DNA from: Schizochytrium sp. TIO01
Taxonomy: Eukaryota; Sar; Bigyra; Thraustochytrida; Thraustochytriidae
DNA: 64,000 bases
Assembly: GCA_004764695.1 (NCBI GenBank)
Contig: SMSO01000034.1
Location: 2,116,501 to 2,180,500 of the forward strand
Direction of reading: 5' to 3'
This document shows, one piece after another, positions 1 through 11,000 of the stretch. The translations under genes and the position numbers were made by a program. Numbering within the stretch: position 1 is the first letter of the stretch; every line of letters begins with the position of its first letter. Below the pieces are notes generated by a model that saw only the letters and a list, made by a program, of their open reading frames with translations, was not told the origin of the DNA and made no database searches.

Positions 1-1007
1 CATTGTTCCTTATAACGAATGGTGGTTATTCTGACTTCGAGTCAACGTTCATTCAGTTCCAGTGCTTGTGCGGGGTCGGGATTCTCGCAAGCCCATAAGT
101 CCCCCCCGCTTCAGAGACCAACGCCGCGCAGGCTTCTTTGACAACGAGTTATCAAGCAAGCCAAGTGTAGAGCTGATTCTCACCTAAAACAACTAAAAGT
201 CCGTCAAAAAGGCAGATTCCCTTTCGATTGCTAGCAATTGGTATATGACTCTTACAGGTGCGTCTGAATTGCGCGATCGTAGTTACTTTTGAATGGAAGT
301 TATAAAACACGTGCGAAATCTAATATGAGCACAATCTAAAACTGAGATCACTGCAAACGCCAATGACGATTACTGCCGATTACGATTTCCCTGCCTTTGG
401 AAACCCAGGCCATTCAAGAAGGTTGGGCCGTCCAGGACCATCGAGCCTCAAGCCTTCGTTCGTGTTGTACGGCATAGATTGACAGATTGATTGATTGATT
501 GATTGATAGATATAGATACTCTTGCACGAGACAGACAATAATGTGGACATGGATGGCTCCTCCACAAAACCCGCGCAGCTTCGAGATGATCAGCCAAAGC
601 AGCACCACGACGTCAAAGGCGCAATCGCAGACGGCCTCGTGCGGTGTGAGATGGGGAACTTACCACGGGCTTTTGCTGCCATTCTGAAGTAGCTTTTCAG
701 AGACACGATCGATCCTAAGTGTTTGCAGGACACGGATTGGATGGTCTTGGCAGCCGAGGGATGTGGCCTAATACTCCCAAGATACACCCCTTAGGTCAGG
801 CAAGCATATGGAGTAAAGTATGGGACGGGAAATTGTAGGGCTACGATGGACGTTTAGGGGTGCAGATGGACTTAGAAAGCTTTTAGAGTATCATGATGAA
901 GTACTGGGATCTGCAGCTTCAGATCGCTCGGCACGGAAGCAAACCCGAATCATCCACGTCGGAAAAACCGGCCTTAACACACTCTGCTGGAGACCAACCT
1001 CTTCACG
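1..1007. other. Non-coding stretch upstream of the first secreted-protein gene
   Basis: No convincing coding region is seen here on either strand; the short open frames lack a recognisable domain. A GATT tetranucleotide run lies at about 489-512. The last ~100 bases before 1008 should hold the promoter and leader of the gene that starts there. These bases do not resemble the leader of its tandem copy at 3815. Confidence 0.6.
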
Positions 1008-2411
1008 ATGATCCGTGCTAGTGTTATCTTCGTCATCCTGGCGCTCGCCTTCTCGGCTGTGTCGGCCTTCGAGCCCACCAAGGTTACCCTCGCCGAGCTT
1101 GAGGATGACTTTCTCTTCCAGTCCTCCGGCGCCAACAAGAATTTCATGAAGGCCCTCCGCAACGAGGGTGTGGTCCAGGTCTCTGAAATCCCTGGATTCG
1201 CTCAGACTCGTGTCGAGACTCTTGCTCTTGGCGTGCGCTGCTCTGCCGAGTCCAAGGCTGCCCACACCTCCGTTCTTGGCGACGGCACTCACCGTCGCTC
1301 TCTCGGTACTGTGCCCGGCTCTGGCTTTGACCACGGCGATGTCGTGCCCGAGTCCTGTGTCGAATTTGACCGCGCTAGCACCCAGCTTCGCAACATGGTT
1401 GAAGAGGTGACTCTCCGCTTTGCCGAGCGCATTGCTGACAACCTCCCCGCAAGCGTCTTCCTCGAGACCGCCGAGAACGACCCTGAAGGCCGCAAGACTT
1501 ACAACAACATGGACGACATTGTCCGTGACAGTCAGCAGCTCGAGCACTTTCACTCTTACAACCGCAAGAACGTGAACTCCCAAGAAACCGTCGACCTCCA
1601 CTTGGACCAGGGTCTCTTCATTGCTTTCACCCCTGCTCTCATGTTTCATGCTGAGAACGGCGAGGTCCTTGATGTCGAGGCTGGCAAGTTCTTTGTTCAG
1701 ATGCCCGACTACAGTCGTGAGCAGCTCGAGTTTGCTGATGGCGGCAACGTGATTGTGTTCATGCTTGGTGATGGTATCAACCAGATTGTCAACCCGGTCT
1801 TGGCCTACCATGGTCACCAGGAGCTTCGTGCCGCCCCGCACGCTATGCAGATGCCGGAGGAGGGCATTGCCTCTTCTGTTGATGCTTGGCGTTCTTGGTA
1901 CGGCCGCATGTACTTGCCGCCTGCTCGCGCTATCAACTCGGACCACGGCAAGCCGTTCGGTGTCATGCGTGAGAACTCTATTCGCGCCAGTCTTGAGGGT
2001 GACAAGGATGGTATGGCAATTGGTTGCTCTGGTGATCTCTTTGCTCGTGAGCTTGCCAGCTCTTCTTGTGAGGCTAACCAGGTTTACTGCTGGCACCGTT
2101 GCCAGAACTACACTGACACCGCAAGCCCGGAGTACTGTGCTGCTGAGGGTCTCGGCTTCAACTGCACTGACACTGACAGCACCTCTTCTACTTACGGTGA
2201 GATCTGGATGTCCTGGAGTGGCCACGGCTCCAAGTACGCACCGGGCTGCACCAACTCGACCACCATCATCACTCAGTCTCCGACCACCGAGTCCCCCACC
2301 ACCGTCCCTTCTGCAGCTCCCACTTTCTCTCCTACCGCCCCTAGCTCTGCCGCCTCTGTTTCTAGCAGCATTGCTATTGTGGTGGCTCTCCTCGCCCAGT
2401 TTGCTTTTTAA
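1008..2411 (+). CDS. Secreted, probably GPI-anchored protein with 2OG-Fe(II) dioxygenase-like core (tandem copy 1)
   Basis: The 467-residue product starts with a hydrophobic signal peptide (about residues 1-20, cleavage after FSAVSA). Residues 40-280 resemble the isopenicillin-N-synthase type of non-haem iron dioxygenase: an N-terminal segment ending in an EGVVQVSEIPGF-like strand, a candidate HxD iron site (H198, D200 in DLHLDQG), and a GDGINQIVNP strand followed by PHAM with a candidate distal H278. A Cys-rich region with possible N-glycosylation sites follows (about 340-415). The end is a Thr/Ser/Pro-rich stalk plus a short hydrophobic tail (SSIAIVVALLAQFAF), which suggests a GPI-anchor signal and an extracellular or wall location. 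The assignment rests on motif spacing only, and the substrate is unknown. The first ~1,040 bases are nearly identical to the gene at 3815, while the Cys-rich and stalk parts differ. ATG at 1008 is the start because the signal peptide begins there. Confidence 0.8.
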   Translation: MIRASVIFVILALAFSAVSAFEPTKVTLAELEDDFLFQSSGANKNFMKALRNEGVVQVSEIPGFAQTRVETLALGVRCSAESKAAHTSVLGDGTHRRSLGTVPGSGFDHGDVVPESCVEFDRASTQLRNMVEEVTLRFAERIADNLPASVFLETAENDPEGRKTYNNMDDIVRDSQQLEHFHSYNRKNVNSQETVDLHLDQGLFIAFTPALMFHAENGEVLDVEAGKFFVQMPDYSREQLEFADGGNVIVFMLGDGINQIVNPVLAYHGHQELRAAPHAMQMPEEGIASSVDAWRSWYGRMYLPPARAINSDHGKPFGVMRENSIRASLEGDKDGMAIGCSGDLFARELASSSCEANQVYCWHRCQNYTDTASPEYCAAEGLGFNCTDTDSTSSTYGEIWMSWSGHGSKYAPGCTNSTTIITQSPTTESPTTVPSAAPTFSPTAPSSAASVSSSIAIVVALLAQFAF

Positions 2412-3814
2412 ATGGGCGTAAACATAGTTATCACATAGCCATTGTGCTGTTTTCTGTGTTTGCTAACTTTTGTTTCGTACATCATGTGCATCTATGTACT
2501 GATTGGGCGTATATTTCTTCCTTCAAGACAAAATTTCATTCTAAAACTTCTCTGGAATTCAATTCGCTGTTTCTGATGATACGATACATTAAAAATCTAT
2601 CCCACCCCGGCAATTTTCTACGTACTATGTACACCAACTTTAGTTCAACCAACCAAGGCAATTTTCTCTGTTTTCGATTCTCTTCTCTATACATATCCTA
2701 TCTCGTCTGTATCTGTGTTCTGAAACAAAATCTAGAGCTACCGTAGCAGGAATTTCCTTCTCAAATGCTTTTTTATGAAGGTGTAAGCCCCAGGGTCTGA
2801 AGTTTAGAGAGCTCCAGATCAGCCGCAGCAAAGACTGTATAGGAGACAACATCCTAAGAATTATGCAGTACCTTTATGAATTCGACATTTTGACGCCAAC
2901 AGATGTCGTGGTGTACTCCTTTTCTCTGTCTAATTGCGCCAATCAGGGTGGAGATGTTGGCCAGCATATCTTAATGTCATTTACGTTGAACAACAAAACA
3001 AAATGTTTGTAATGAATGGCTGGGATCGATACCTACCCTTCCTCCAAAGTGTGTATTTTCCCACCACGCGAATTTAAACAACAGATTTTAGATCGAGTTA
3101 GAGTTGACGAAAAAATCTCGTTGACAAATCGTTTCTATCCCTTTGTGCTTCCAAAACATTTCCTAAAGAGCAGATGAATCATTCTTGGAAGACTACTAGG
3201 AAACTCTCTGACGCTGATTTTTAGATGATGCTCATACTTATTGGATGTACACGAGTAACGTTTTATTTGCATAGCCTAAATCCTCTCCAAATGATGTGGG
3301 CATAGCGAAGCTCGTGCTCTTGGACAATGGACACGAGCATCCAGGAGGAATAAACGCCATGCTGATTTTTAATAGAGCGCCTTCTTTTTGCTATGCTCTT
3401 TTCAATTGGGTGCAGATCAATCATTTAGGTTTAGTTGATGCAAAGCCATACGATTTCCAAAAGTTTGGCCTAATTGGAGTATTGCAGTTCTCCGAGTCAC
3501 ACTAAAATAGAATCGAATTCGTTTCAGTAATGTCACTTACGCTAGCTTCACACAAACTTGCCAGAAGTGCACACACTTTCTCAATTCTCTGGACATTTTA
3601 GGACATGTCCCTTTCTAATGATAGACTGTTTACATTTGCACCGCACAGCATTCGAATATACACAAACACAATAATATATGGCAAAGGGTTTTGATCGGAA
3701 GATCACAGGACTTCGAGAAGGGAACGAAGATTTCATCTGTAAAAATAAAAGCCAAATGCACGCAAAACCTTAATTCTTACGAAGTCTCTCGAGTCAACTA
3801 CAACCACACCGATC
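2412..3814. other. Spacer between the tandem secreted-protein genes
   Basis: This is 1.4 kb of AT-rich sequence with no supported gene. Short open frames at about 2444-2746 and 3296-3505 show no domain and AT-rich codon use unlike the flanking genes. It holds the 3' end of copy 1 and the promoter of copy 2. The spacer is not visibly similar to the sequence upstream of copy 1, so the duplicated block as seen now is essentially coding. Confidence 0.6.
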
Positions 3815-5389
3815 ATGATCCGTGCTAGTGTTATCTTCGTCATCCTGGCGCTCGCCTTCTCGGCTGTGTCGGCCTTCGAGCCCACCAAGGTTACCCTCGC
3901 CGAGCTTGAGGATGACTTTCTCTTCCAGTCCTCCGGCGCCAACAAGAATTTCATGAAGGCCCTCCGCAACGAGGGTGTGGTCCAGGTCTCTGAAATCCCT
4001 GGATTCGCTCAGACTCGTGTCGAGACTCTTGCTCTTGGCGTGCGCTGCTCTGCCGAGTCCAAGGCTGCCAATTCGGCCATTCTTAGCGATGGTACTCACC
4101 GTCGCTCTCTCGGTACTGTGCCCGGCTCTGGCTTTGACCACGGCGATGTCGTGCCTGAGTCCTGTGTCGAATTTGACCGCGCTAGCACCCAGCTTCGCAA
4201 CATGGTTGAAGAGGTGACTCTCCGCTTTGCCGAGCGCATTGCTGACAACCTCCCTGCAAGCGTCTTCCTCGAGACCGCCGAGAACGACCCTGAAGGCCGC
4301 AAGACTTACAACAACATGGACGACATTGTCCGTGACAGTCAGCAGCTCGAGCACTTTCACTCTTACAACCGCAAGAACGTGAACTCCCAAGAAACTGTCG
4401 ACCTCCACTTGGACCAGGGTCTCTTCATTGCTTTCACCCCTGCTCTCATGTTTCATGCTGAGAACGGCGAGGTCCTTGATGTCGAGGCTGGCAAGTTCTT
4501 TGTTCAGATGCCCGACTACAGCCGTGAGCAGCTCGAGTTTGCTGATGGCGGCAACGTGATTGTGTTCATGCTTGGTGATGGTATCAACCAGATTGTCAAC
4601 CCGGTCTTGGCCTACCATGGCCACCAGAAGCTTCGTGCCGCCCCGCACGCTATGCAGATGCCGGAGGAGGGCATTGCCTCTTCTGTTGATGCTTGGCGTT
4701 CTTGGTATGGCCGCATGTACTTGCCGCCTGCTCGCGCTATCAACTCGGACCACGGCAAGCCGTTCGGTGTCATGCGTGAGAACTCTATTCGCGCCAGTCT
4801 TGAGGGTGACAAGGATGGTATGGCAATTGGTTGCTCTGGTGATCTCTTTGCTCGTAATCTTGCCAGCTCTTCTTGTGCGTCAAACCAGCTCTACTGTTGG
4901 CATATGTGTCAAAACTACACTGACACTGCAAACCCGGAGTACTGTGCTTCGGAGGGTCTCAGTTTTAACTGCACTGACACCGACACTACTTCTGCTACTT
5001 ATGGTGAGATCTGGATGACTTGGACTGGTCATGGTACACAATACCAGCCCAGCTGCACCAACTCGACCACCATCATTACTGAATCTCCTACTTCATCTCC
5101 AACTACAGAGTCTGCCACTACCACTGCCCCGACTACAGAGTCTGCCACTACCGCTGCCCCGACTACAGAGTCTGCCACTACCGCTGCCCTGACTACAGAG
5201 TCTGCCACTACCGCTGCCCCGACTACAGAGTCTGCTACAACTACGGCTCCCACAACTGTGGCTGGAGCCCAAGGCACAAGCGCTCCTACTACAGAGTCTC
5301 CTTCTACTAGTGCCCCGAACAGTGCTTCTTCAGCCGCAGGTAGCCTTGGTTTAGTTGTGGTTGCTATGTTGGCCCACATGTTTCTGTAG
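3815..5389 (+). CDS. Secreted, probably GPI-anchored protein with 2OG-Fe(II) dioxygenase-like core (tandem copy 2)
   Basis: This 524-residue paralogue has the same layout as copy 1: signal peptide (1-20), dioxygenase-like core with candidate iron ligands H198, D200 and H278, Cys-rich segment, stalk and hydrophobic tail (SLGLVVVAMLAHMFL). From the ATG to about codon 347 it differs from copy 1 at only a handful of silent or near-silent sites plus one ~35-base patch (4071-4100; NSAILSD instead of HTSVLGD). Beyond about base 4854 the two diverge quickly. Its stalk is longer, carrying 10-residue TTESATTAAP-type repeats encoded by a 30-bp tandem array. The role is probably an extracellular or wall-associated enzyme or an inactive relative; the substrate is not evident. 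The mix of near-identity and sharp divergence points to recent gene conversion or a partial duplication. Confidence 0.8.
   Translation: MIRASVIFVILALAFSAVSAFEPTKVTLAELEDDFLFQSSGANKNFMKALRNEGVVQVSEIPGFAQTRVETLALGVRCSAESKAANSAILSDGTHRRSLGTVPGSGFDHGDVVPESCVEFDRASTQLRNMVEEVTLRFAERIADNLPASVFLETAENDPEGRKTYNNMDDIVRDSQQLEHFHSYNRKNVNSQETVDLHLDQGLFIAFTPALMFHAENGEVLDVEAGKFFVQMPDYSREQLEFADGGNVIVFMLGDGINQIVNPVLAYHGHQKLRAAPHAMQMPEEGIASSVDAWRSWYGRMYLPPARAINSDHGKPFGVMRENSIRASLEGDKDGMAIGCSGDLFARNLASSSCASNQLYCWHMCQNYTDTANPEYCASEGLSFNCTDTDTTSATYGEIWMTWTGHGTQYQPSCTNSTTIITESPTSSPTTESATTTAPTTESATTAAPTTESATTAALTTESATTAAPTTESATTTAPTTVAGAQGTSAPTTESPSTSAPNSASSAAGSLGLVVVAMLAHMFL
5103..5252 (+). repeat. 30-bp tandem repeat coding for a Thr-rich stalk
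   Basis: Five consecutive 30-bp units begin at 5103, 5133, 5163, 5193 and 5223, each starting ctacagagtctgc. They encode the 10-residue unit TTESATTAAP. The middle units are almost identical and the last has drifted. The length keeps the reading frame. Such repeats normally form O-glycosylated stalks and vary in copy number between strains. Confidence 0.9.
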
Positions 5390-6714
5390 AACTTGCAATA
5401 CAAAAACTATGACGTGCGTGGCAAAGTTTATACCATTTACAATCATCATTCGTTTCAAAGTATGCCATGTAGCTGGGCCCCTAGCTAGGATTACTATTCT
5501 TCATTCTTTGTGAGAATGAAGTCTCACTTAATGCATCTTTCTCATCTGTTTTCCCATCATTCATCTGAATGGTTAAGTATACCTCTAGTCTCCTTTACAA
5601 AAAGACAGATTACAGCATCCAGCCTACTCTGAATTACCATTTGAGCTTTGTCGACAAGTCAGAAGGGACAATTTCGTCATGCTTGCACTGTGTAAAGAAT
5701 CTTTTTGCTCTACCGTCTGTCTCGCGATGAATAACAGTATGTCAGAAATCCCCCTGCTATCCACTGCATTGGCCACAAAATAGCAGAGTACAGTTTGAAT
5801 ATAGAGTCAACCAACTGTTGGCGCGGAACAAGATTTTAAGTAATTGGTAGCTTAGATCGAAATCACTGACCTCAATATCATTGTGAAATTCCAATCACCT
5901 TCTAACATGCACAACAGGTTGCAGACATCAATCTACGACAAGAGGTACCCATTTCGTTTAGAACTTACAGTATCTTGTGACATATAAGTGGGAGATGAGG
6001 TGGGCACCATCGAAACTGCAATTTGGTGTTGCAGTCAAGAAAATAAAAGACTAGCTGATTTTTTGATTTTTCGATATTTTTTTTGTTCTTTTGTTTTTAG
6101 AGAGTTCTTGTGGTGTATTCTTTGTAAACGTTGGTTGGCTTGTACTCACTCATCAAAGGAATGGGGTATCGTTTTAGTGTTTATGAACGGGCCTCTTGCC
6201 TATTCCGGGATACAATCAGGTCTCTCTCAGCTGTGCGCAATGTCGCATGTGTGACGAGAAAGTGCCGCCTCGGACTCGGCAACACGCGCTATTGTAAATG
6301 TGATGTGAAAGGAACTAATGATAATGATAGAGAAAATGGTCCCTATGTTGGTAAAAGCATCTGTTGCTATTTCTGCCCCTTGTTGTCGGTCCTCGCATAC
6401 AAACAAAGAGAAAAAGGGTGTGCGTAGTTCGCTCCCAAGTGCTTACTAACGCACGCTAACGAGCACGCGTCAACAAAGGACCGATTGACCCAACTCTAGA
6501 GAAAGCTTAGAAGAGCAAAAGGAAGAGACGCGTGGTGGTGTGAAGAGGGGAGAATAAAAGGAAGCAAGGAAGAAAAGATTTGTGAAAGTAAGCAAGCAAG
6601 GTGAAAAGAACGAAGAGAAAAACGTGTTACGGATCTCCTCCTCCTCTGCGCATACGCCTTGCCAAATAATTCTTACATTCTCTGTGCTTTGACTAACTCG
6701 GCAAAGAGAGCCAC
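5390..6714. other. Convergent spacer between secreted-protein copy 2 and CCT1
   Basis: No gene is supported. It holds the 3' ends of two convergent genes. Short frames at 5988-6254 and 6131-6427 overlap in different frames and have no recognisable features. Bases 6500-6640 are purine-rich (GAAG/GGAAG-type), on the 3' side of the CCT1 gene. Confidence 0.6.
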
Positions 6715-8346
6715 TTACTGCGGGTTCTCACGCTTGTTAAGCACAATTGAGTCATCAATACGAACAATGGTCACAGCAGCCTCGGTGGCGAAACGGAGAG
6801 ACTTCACCTTGCTAATGGCGGGCTCAACAATACCGTTGTCAAAGCAGTTGATAACCTTACCAGCGACGAGGTCGAGGCCGGAGTACTGCTGGTTCGGGTT
6901 AGCCTCAGGGTCCTGCTGGCACTGAGCATGCTTCGCACGAAGACGTGCGACAAGCTCAGTGGCATCCTGTGCAGCGTTGGTAGCAAGAGTACGCGGGATC
7001 ACGAGAAGCGCCTGGGCAAACTCAACGATGGCAAGCTGCTCACGAGTACCAAGGGTAGAGGCATAGTCCTCAAGGTGGACAGAGAGTGCTGTCTCGACAG
7101 CACCGCCACCAGCCACAAGGGTGTTAGTCTCCAAAGCACGTTTGATAATGCAAAGAGAATCATGAAGGGAGCGCTCAACCTCATCAAGAAAGTACTCGTT
7201 GGCACCACGAAGCACAATAGTCTGAGCTGCAGTCTTGACGCAGCCCTTAATGTAAATGATCTCGCCGTCTCCAAGGCGCTCCTCGGAAACCTCCTTTGCT
7301 GAACCAAGCCAAGACGGGTCAAACTCCTCCTCGCCCTCGGCATCAGCCATGGTAAGAACAAGCTCACCACCGGTGGCCTTGGCAATACGGCGCAGGTCAT
7401 CCTTAGGGACACGGCGCACGGCAATAGCGCCCGCTTCAACAAAGTACTTGAGGCAGACATCATCAATACCCTTGGAACAGAGAACCACGTTAGCACCTGA
7501 CTTAAGGATGGTCTGAATCTTCTCCTTGGTAATATCAAGCTCACGCTGTTGGAGAGCCTCAAGCTCACGCGGATCCTTAACGAGGACCTGGACGCCAAGC
7601 TTGAGCTTGTGACGGGCAAGATTAAAGTCGAGAAGAGCGATCTTGGCGTTTTCAATTGAGGTGGGCATACCCTGAGCAGCACGAGTGCAGTTGATGGCAT
7701 AACCGTCCACAAGAACACTCTCGCGGCTGCTACGTCCGTGGGCCTTAATGATGTTAACAGCCTTGAGCGGGTAACGAACAGATCCGTCAGGGCGCTCGGT
7801 ACGCACGTTCTGAATAGCAGACACAGCGATCTCGGCGAAGTGGTTGCTCTCGGGGCCAATAACCTTGGAGTTCATTGAGGTCTTGGCGGCCATAATGAGG
7901 TTAGAGTGCTCAAGCTTGCTCATAGGGATCGTGAGGTTCTTCTTAATGTAGCGCACGGCCTCCTTGAGAGCAAGGCGGTATCCTGAGATGATGGAGGTGG
8001 GATGGATGCGTTGCTTAACGAGCTCGTTGGCACGCTTGAGGAGCTCGGCCGCGAGGATCACGACAGAGGTGGTACCATCTCCAACTTCCTGGTCCTGAAG
8101 ATCGGCAAGCTCGCAAAGGACCTTTCCGGCAGGGTGCTCCACATCAAGGAGCTTAAGAATAGTAGCTCCATCGTTGGTGATGGTCACATCACCAACGTTG
8201 TCAACAAGCATCTTGTCAAGACCAACAGGTCCCAAAGAGGACTTGACAATGTTGGCAATCGAAACAGCTGCCATCATGTTCTGCGTGCGCACATCCTGGC
8301 CAGTAGACCGAGTGCCGTCAATCGCGAGCATTCCACCTTCAGACAT
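6715..8346 (-). CDS. TCP1: T-complex protein 1 subunit alpha (CCT1)
   Basis: This is the alpha subunit of the cytosolic chaperonin CCT/TRiC, which folds actin, tubulin and other proteins using ATP. The 543-residue product covers the whole family. It has the N-terminal DGTRSTGQDVRTQN block, the group II chaperonin motif TITNDGATILKLL (about residues 55-68), the nucleotide-binding GDGTTS (89-94), the apical domain with an AHGRSSRESVLVDGYA segment, and the C-terminal VAGGGAVE motif. The pattern is that of CCT1 rather than other subunits (KSSLGPVGLDKMLVD, KFFVEAGA-type helix as KYFVEAGAIAVRRV). The start is the ATG at 8346 (MSEGGMLAIDG); the in-frame sequence upstream has only a non-ATG start. 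Codon use is strongly biased, as for other highly expressed genes here. It converges with the secreted-protein gene to its left. Confidence 0.97.
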   Translation of the reverse strand: MSEGGMLAIDGTRSTGQDVRTQNMMAAVSIANIVKSSLGPVGLDKMLVDNVGDVTITNDGATILKLLDVEHPAGKVLCELADLQDQEVGDGTTSVVILAAELLKRANELVKQRIHPTSIISGYRLALKEAVRYIKKNLTIPMSKLEHSNLIMAAKTSMNSKVIGPESNHFAEIAVSAIQNVRTERPDGSVRYPLKAVNIIKAHGRSSRESVLVDGYAINCTRAAQGMPTSIENAKIALLDFNLARHKLKLGVQVLVKDPRELEALQQRELDITKEKIQTILKSGANVVLCSKGIDDVCLKYFVEAGAIAVRRVPKDDLRRIAKATGGELVLTMADAEGEEEFDPSWLGSAKEVSEERLGDGEIIYIKGCVKTAAQTIVLRGANEYFLDEVERSLHDSLCIIKRALETNTLVAGGGAVETALSVHLEDYASTLGTREQLAIVEFAQALLVIPRTLATNAAQDATELVARLRAKHAQCQQDPEANPNQQYSGLDLVAGKVINCFDNGIVEPAISKVKSLRFATEAAVTIVRIDDSIVLNKRENPQ

Positions 8347-11000
8347 CTTTGCGTTGTAGTTTTTGTTGTGCTTTTGATATCTTTCGCTAACGAGCCCAAA
8401 GAAATTTAACCGACGGTGCAATCACCAGAAAACGCGACGCTCCCTCGTTCTCAAGTTATGAGCTTGATGCTTAGACCCGATCTCTTTCCACGTCGACGTT
8501 TCCAACGTCCACGCAAGTTTACCGGCTCGAAGATGTTTTGCTCTGGGAGGAGGAAAGCTTTGTTTTCGCTCGATTCGTTGACCTTCTCGAAAGGCGGCCA
8601 ACCAGGCGATGCCGATCCCGACCTTTTCCCCAGCAAGCTGCCGGCGGTGCGAGGGAGGGCGTGGGTAAGAGGTGCGCGGAGGGGGCTCCGGGCGGGGTAG
8701 TCCTGCGCGAGGAGGCGGACTTGAGCAGAAGTTGCGGCACTGGTCGTGGCCGAGCTAGCTTGCCGTGCCCTCTTGCCGACGTTGGACGTTGGTGGTTCCG
8801 CCTTAATCCCCATATTAGCCCTCCACATAAACTCCGGCGCCCTTAAGGTGACCAGTATAGACCTTTCCCGGAAAATTTGAGATACTTTTAATTCTCAAAG
8901 CATATTACGCAGAGATGAACCGCTCTGATAAGAAGGCAGAGCTTCCCAGAATACCCCTCCAGCTGTTGTTCGCGAGGAGGCCCAAAATGACTTAAATGAC
9001 GGTGCGCGGACTTGGGAAATGGAGAAGCAAGCAGACGGGAACTCTTGCGCGTGGAGACGACGGGGGTCCGCGAGGAGAGGGGAGGCACCTTGAGGAGGGG
9101 AAGAGGCCTGCTTCGGCCAGGTTTACCATGGCTTTCCCTGCGCCAGAGCAGTTCTGCCGCCGCGTGCAACTGCCGCTGCTGCGAATGGTCTCTTTCCTGT
9201 CATATCGTCGTTTTATATATAAGAAAACGAGGCAAGTTTCGGAAAAGAACGCATCGGGATTAGTATGGGGAATCGACAACTGTGCGCTAATATGGTGGCA
9301 CATATTTAGCTTGTAGTAAAGTGTTCTTTGCAGGCCAGTCTTCGAAAGAGAAGGATCAAAAGAAATGGAACGGGGAGGAGACGGTATTTTACTTCTAAAG
9401 GGCATTCATTACAAACGTACGTTGTGGGAGTACAATGATACGCGCGAATGAAGTTGAACATGCAGATTAGGATCGTGCAGAACGACGCCTTGGTGCCTGG
9501 AATATGGTGTGGTCATGGCCTTAATTTGCCAGGCCCTGTCCATAGGCAGGTGCATCCCCGAGAATGAAGCATTGGGTGAGGAGTGTCATTTATTTCCATT
9601 GACTGTTGAGAAAGAACAATATGGAGAGCCTGCTGGTCGCACGTTAGACGTTGTGGTGTGAGAACACTTCTTTTGCACATATCATGGCAATGTTGGCGAT
9701 TGTGTCATTTTGTCTCAAGTGAACTACAAACGTCTCGAAGGCCTCTGAATGTGAGAGAGAGAGAGGAGAGATAAATATAAATAGACATAGATGTATTGTT
9801 CTTTAGAACTTATAGAGTCACGATCAACGTAACATAAGCGCCTTGCTCACCGGCATTTTCAAGACAATCGTTTCTCGAAGAAAGTAAATACTAGTCTTTA
9901 AATGGAAGTTCTGTCTGGTTAAGAATTCTGTTGGTAGAGGTGATTAAACCATTCACACAAGAAGCGAGGAAGGAATAGGTGACCACTGGTACCAAACGCA
10001 TTTTCAAGATGAAGACCTTGCAAGCAATAAGAACAAAAGATAGTGAAAATACCTTCAAGGACTTTTCGCAAGGGTTTTCTATCTGTCACGACGCAGCACC
10101 CCACTGAGCTCATGTACCGTCTTAATCAAAAGTATTCTACAAACTATCAAGTATACATGTTTATGGTACTTTGAATTGATCATCAGATGAAGATAAGGAG
10201 TGATGTAGTAACCTTTACTTCAAATAAATATATTTAATCGTTCGGCCCCATTATTTCAAGTTAAAACATGTGTGTCACCGACACGCACAATTGTATTAGG
10301 TAGTAGGAAATACAAAGCATCTGTGATCAGATCAAAGTTGGAAGACAGACTATCGATGGTTCAAGAGTACCAAGTAGCCAACTGCATTGAAAGAAGGTCA
10401 CGTTTCAGGTTGGTATGAGAGTAATTATTTGCGTATAAAAGTAAATATTTCTGGAAAAGGCGCATACTTCGTTTCGTTTCATCCTCTTCTTCTGCAACGC
10501 TCATTTGGTTTATAAAATATGAACAGTAAACGTTACCACAATAATGTCTGGCTGGGAAGAGTGAAAGTAGTGACCCCTTTATGTATGTATTTACAGGGTA
10601 TTCAGATCTAGTGATTTCAACATTGTCATCGTATTACCTACCTACTTTATTGGTTCACAACATTTGTTTACCTTGAGAAATATAAAGCTTCTCGACGCGC
10701 ACTTGAGAAATGGCAACGGCCAACTTTGGAGCACAAGGAGGTTCTAGCTTCTGAATTATCTCCTAAGTTCATGGAAAACTTGATCTGGATCCCATAGATG
10801 AAGAAAGCTGGCATCGATAGTTCCACACTTACTTACCTGAGCGACCTTAAGGAAAAAACAACTACTAGTACCTATGTAACATTAAAATTTTTGTAAAAGC
10901 ATTGGAATTGGGAATGCTATATTCACTTCAAGCCTCACGTGCATGACCTCAACAACTCCCGGCTTTGTCTAGCTAGAGCTTGTGCCACGGCAAGTCTGTG
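8347..11000. other. Divergent spacer between CCT1 and the RCC1-FYVE gene
   Basis: No gene is supported in this 2.65 kb. The first kilobase (about 8430-9180) is GC-richer, consistent with the CCT1 promoter and 5' region; open frames occur there in several overlapping frames on both strands, which is what high GC gives by chance. From about 9400 the sequence is AT-rich with no domain-bearing frame. Confidence 0.55.

Noticed and set aside
891-2225. 444-codon minus-strand frame over secreted-protein copy 1, with its counterpart at 3794-4753
   Set aside because: Both are mirror frames of the paralogous genes and share their similarity only because the genes are duplicated. No signal peptide or domain.
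8416-9405. Several overlapping 60-140 codon frames upstream of CCT1
   Set aside because: They occur on both strands in conflicting frames within a GC-rich promoter region and have no recognisable features.
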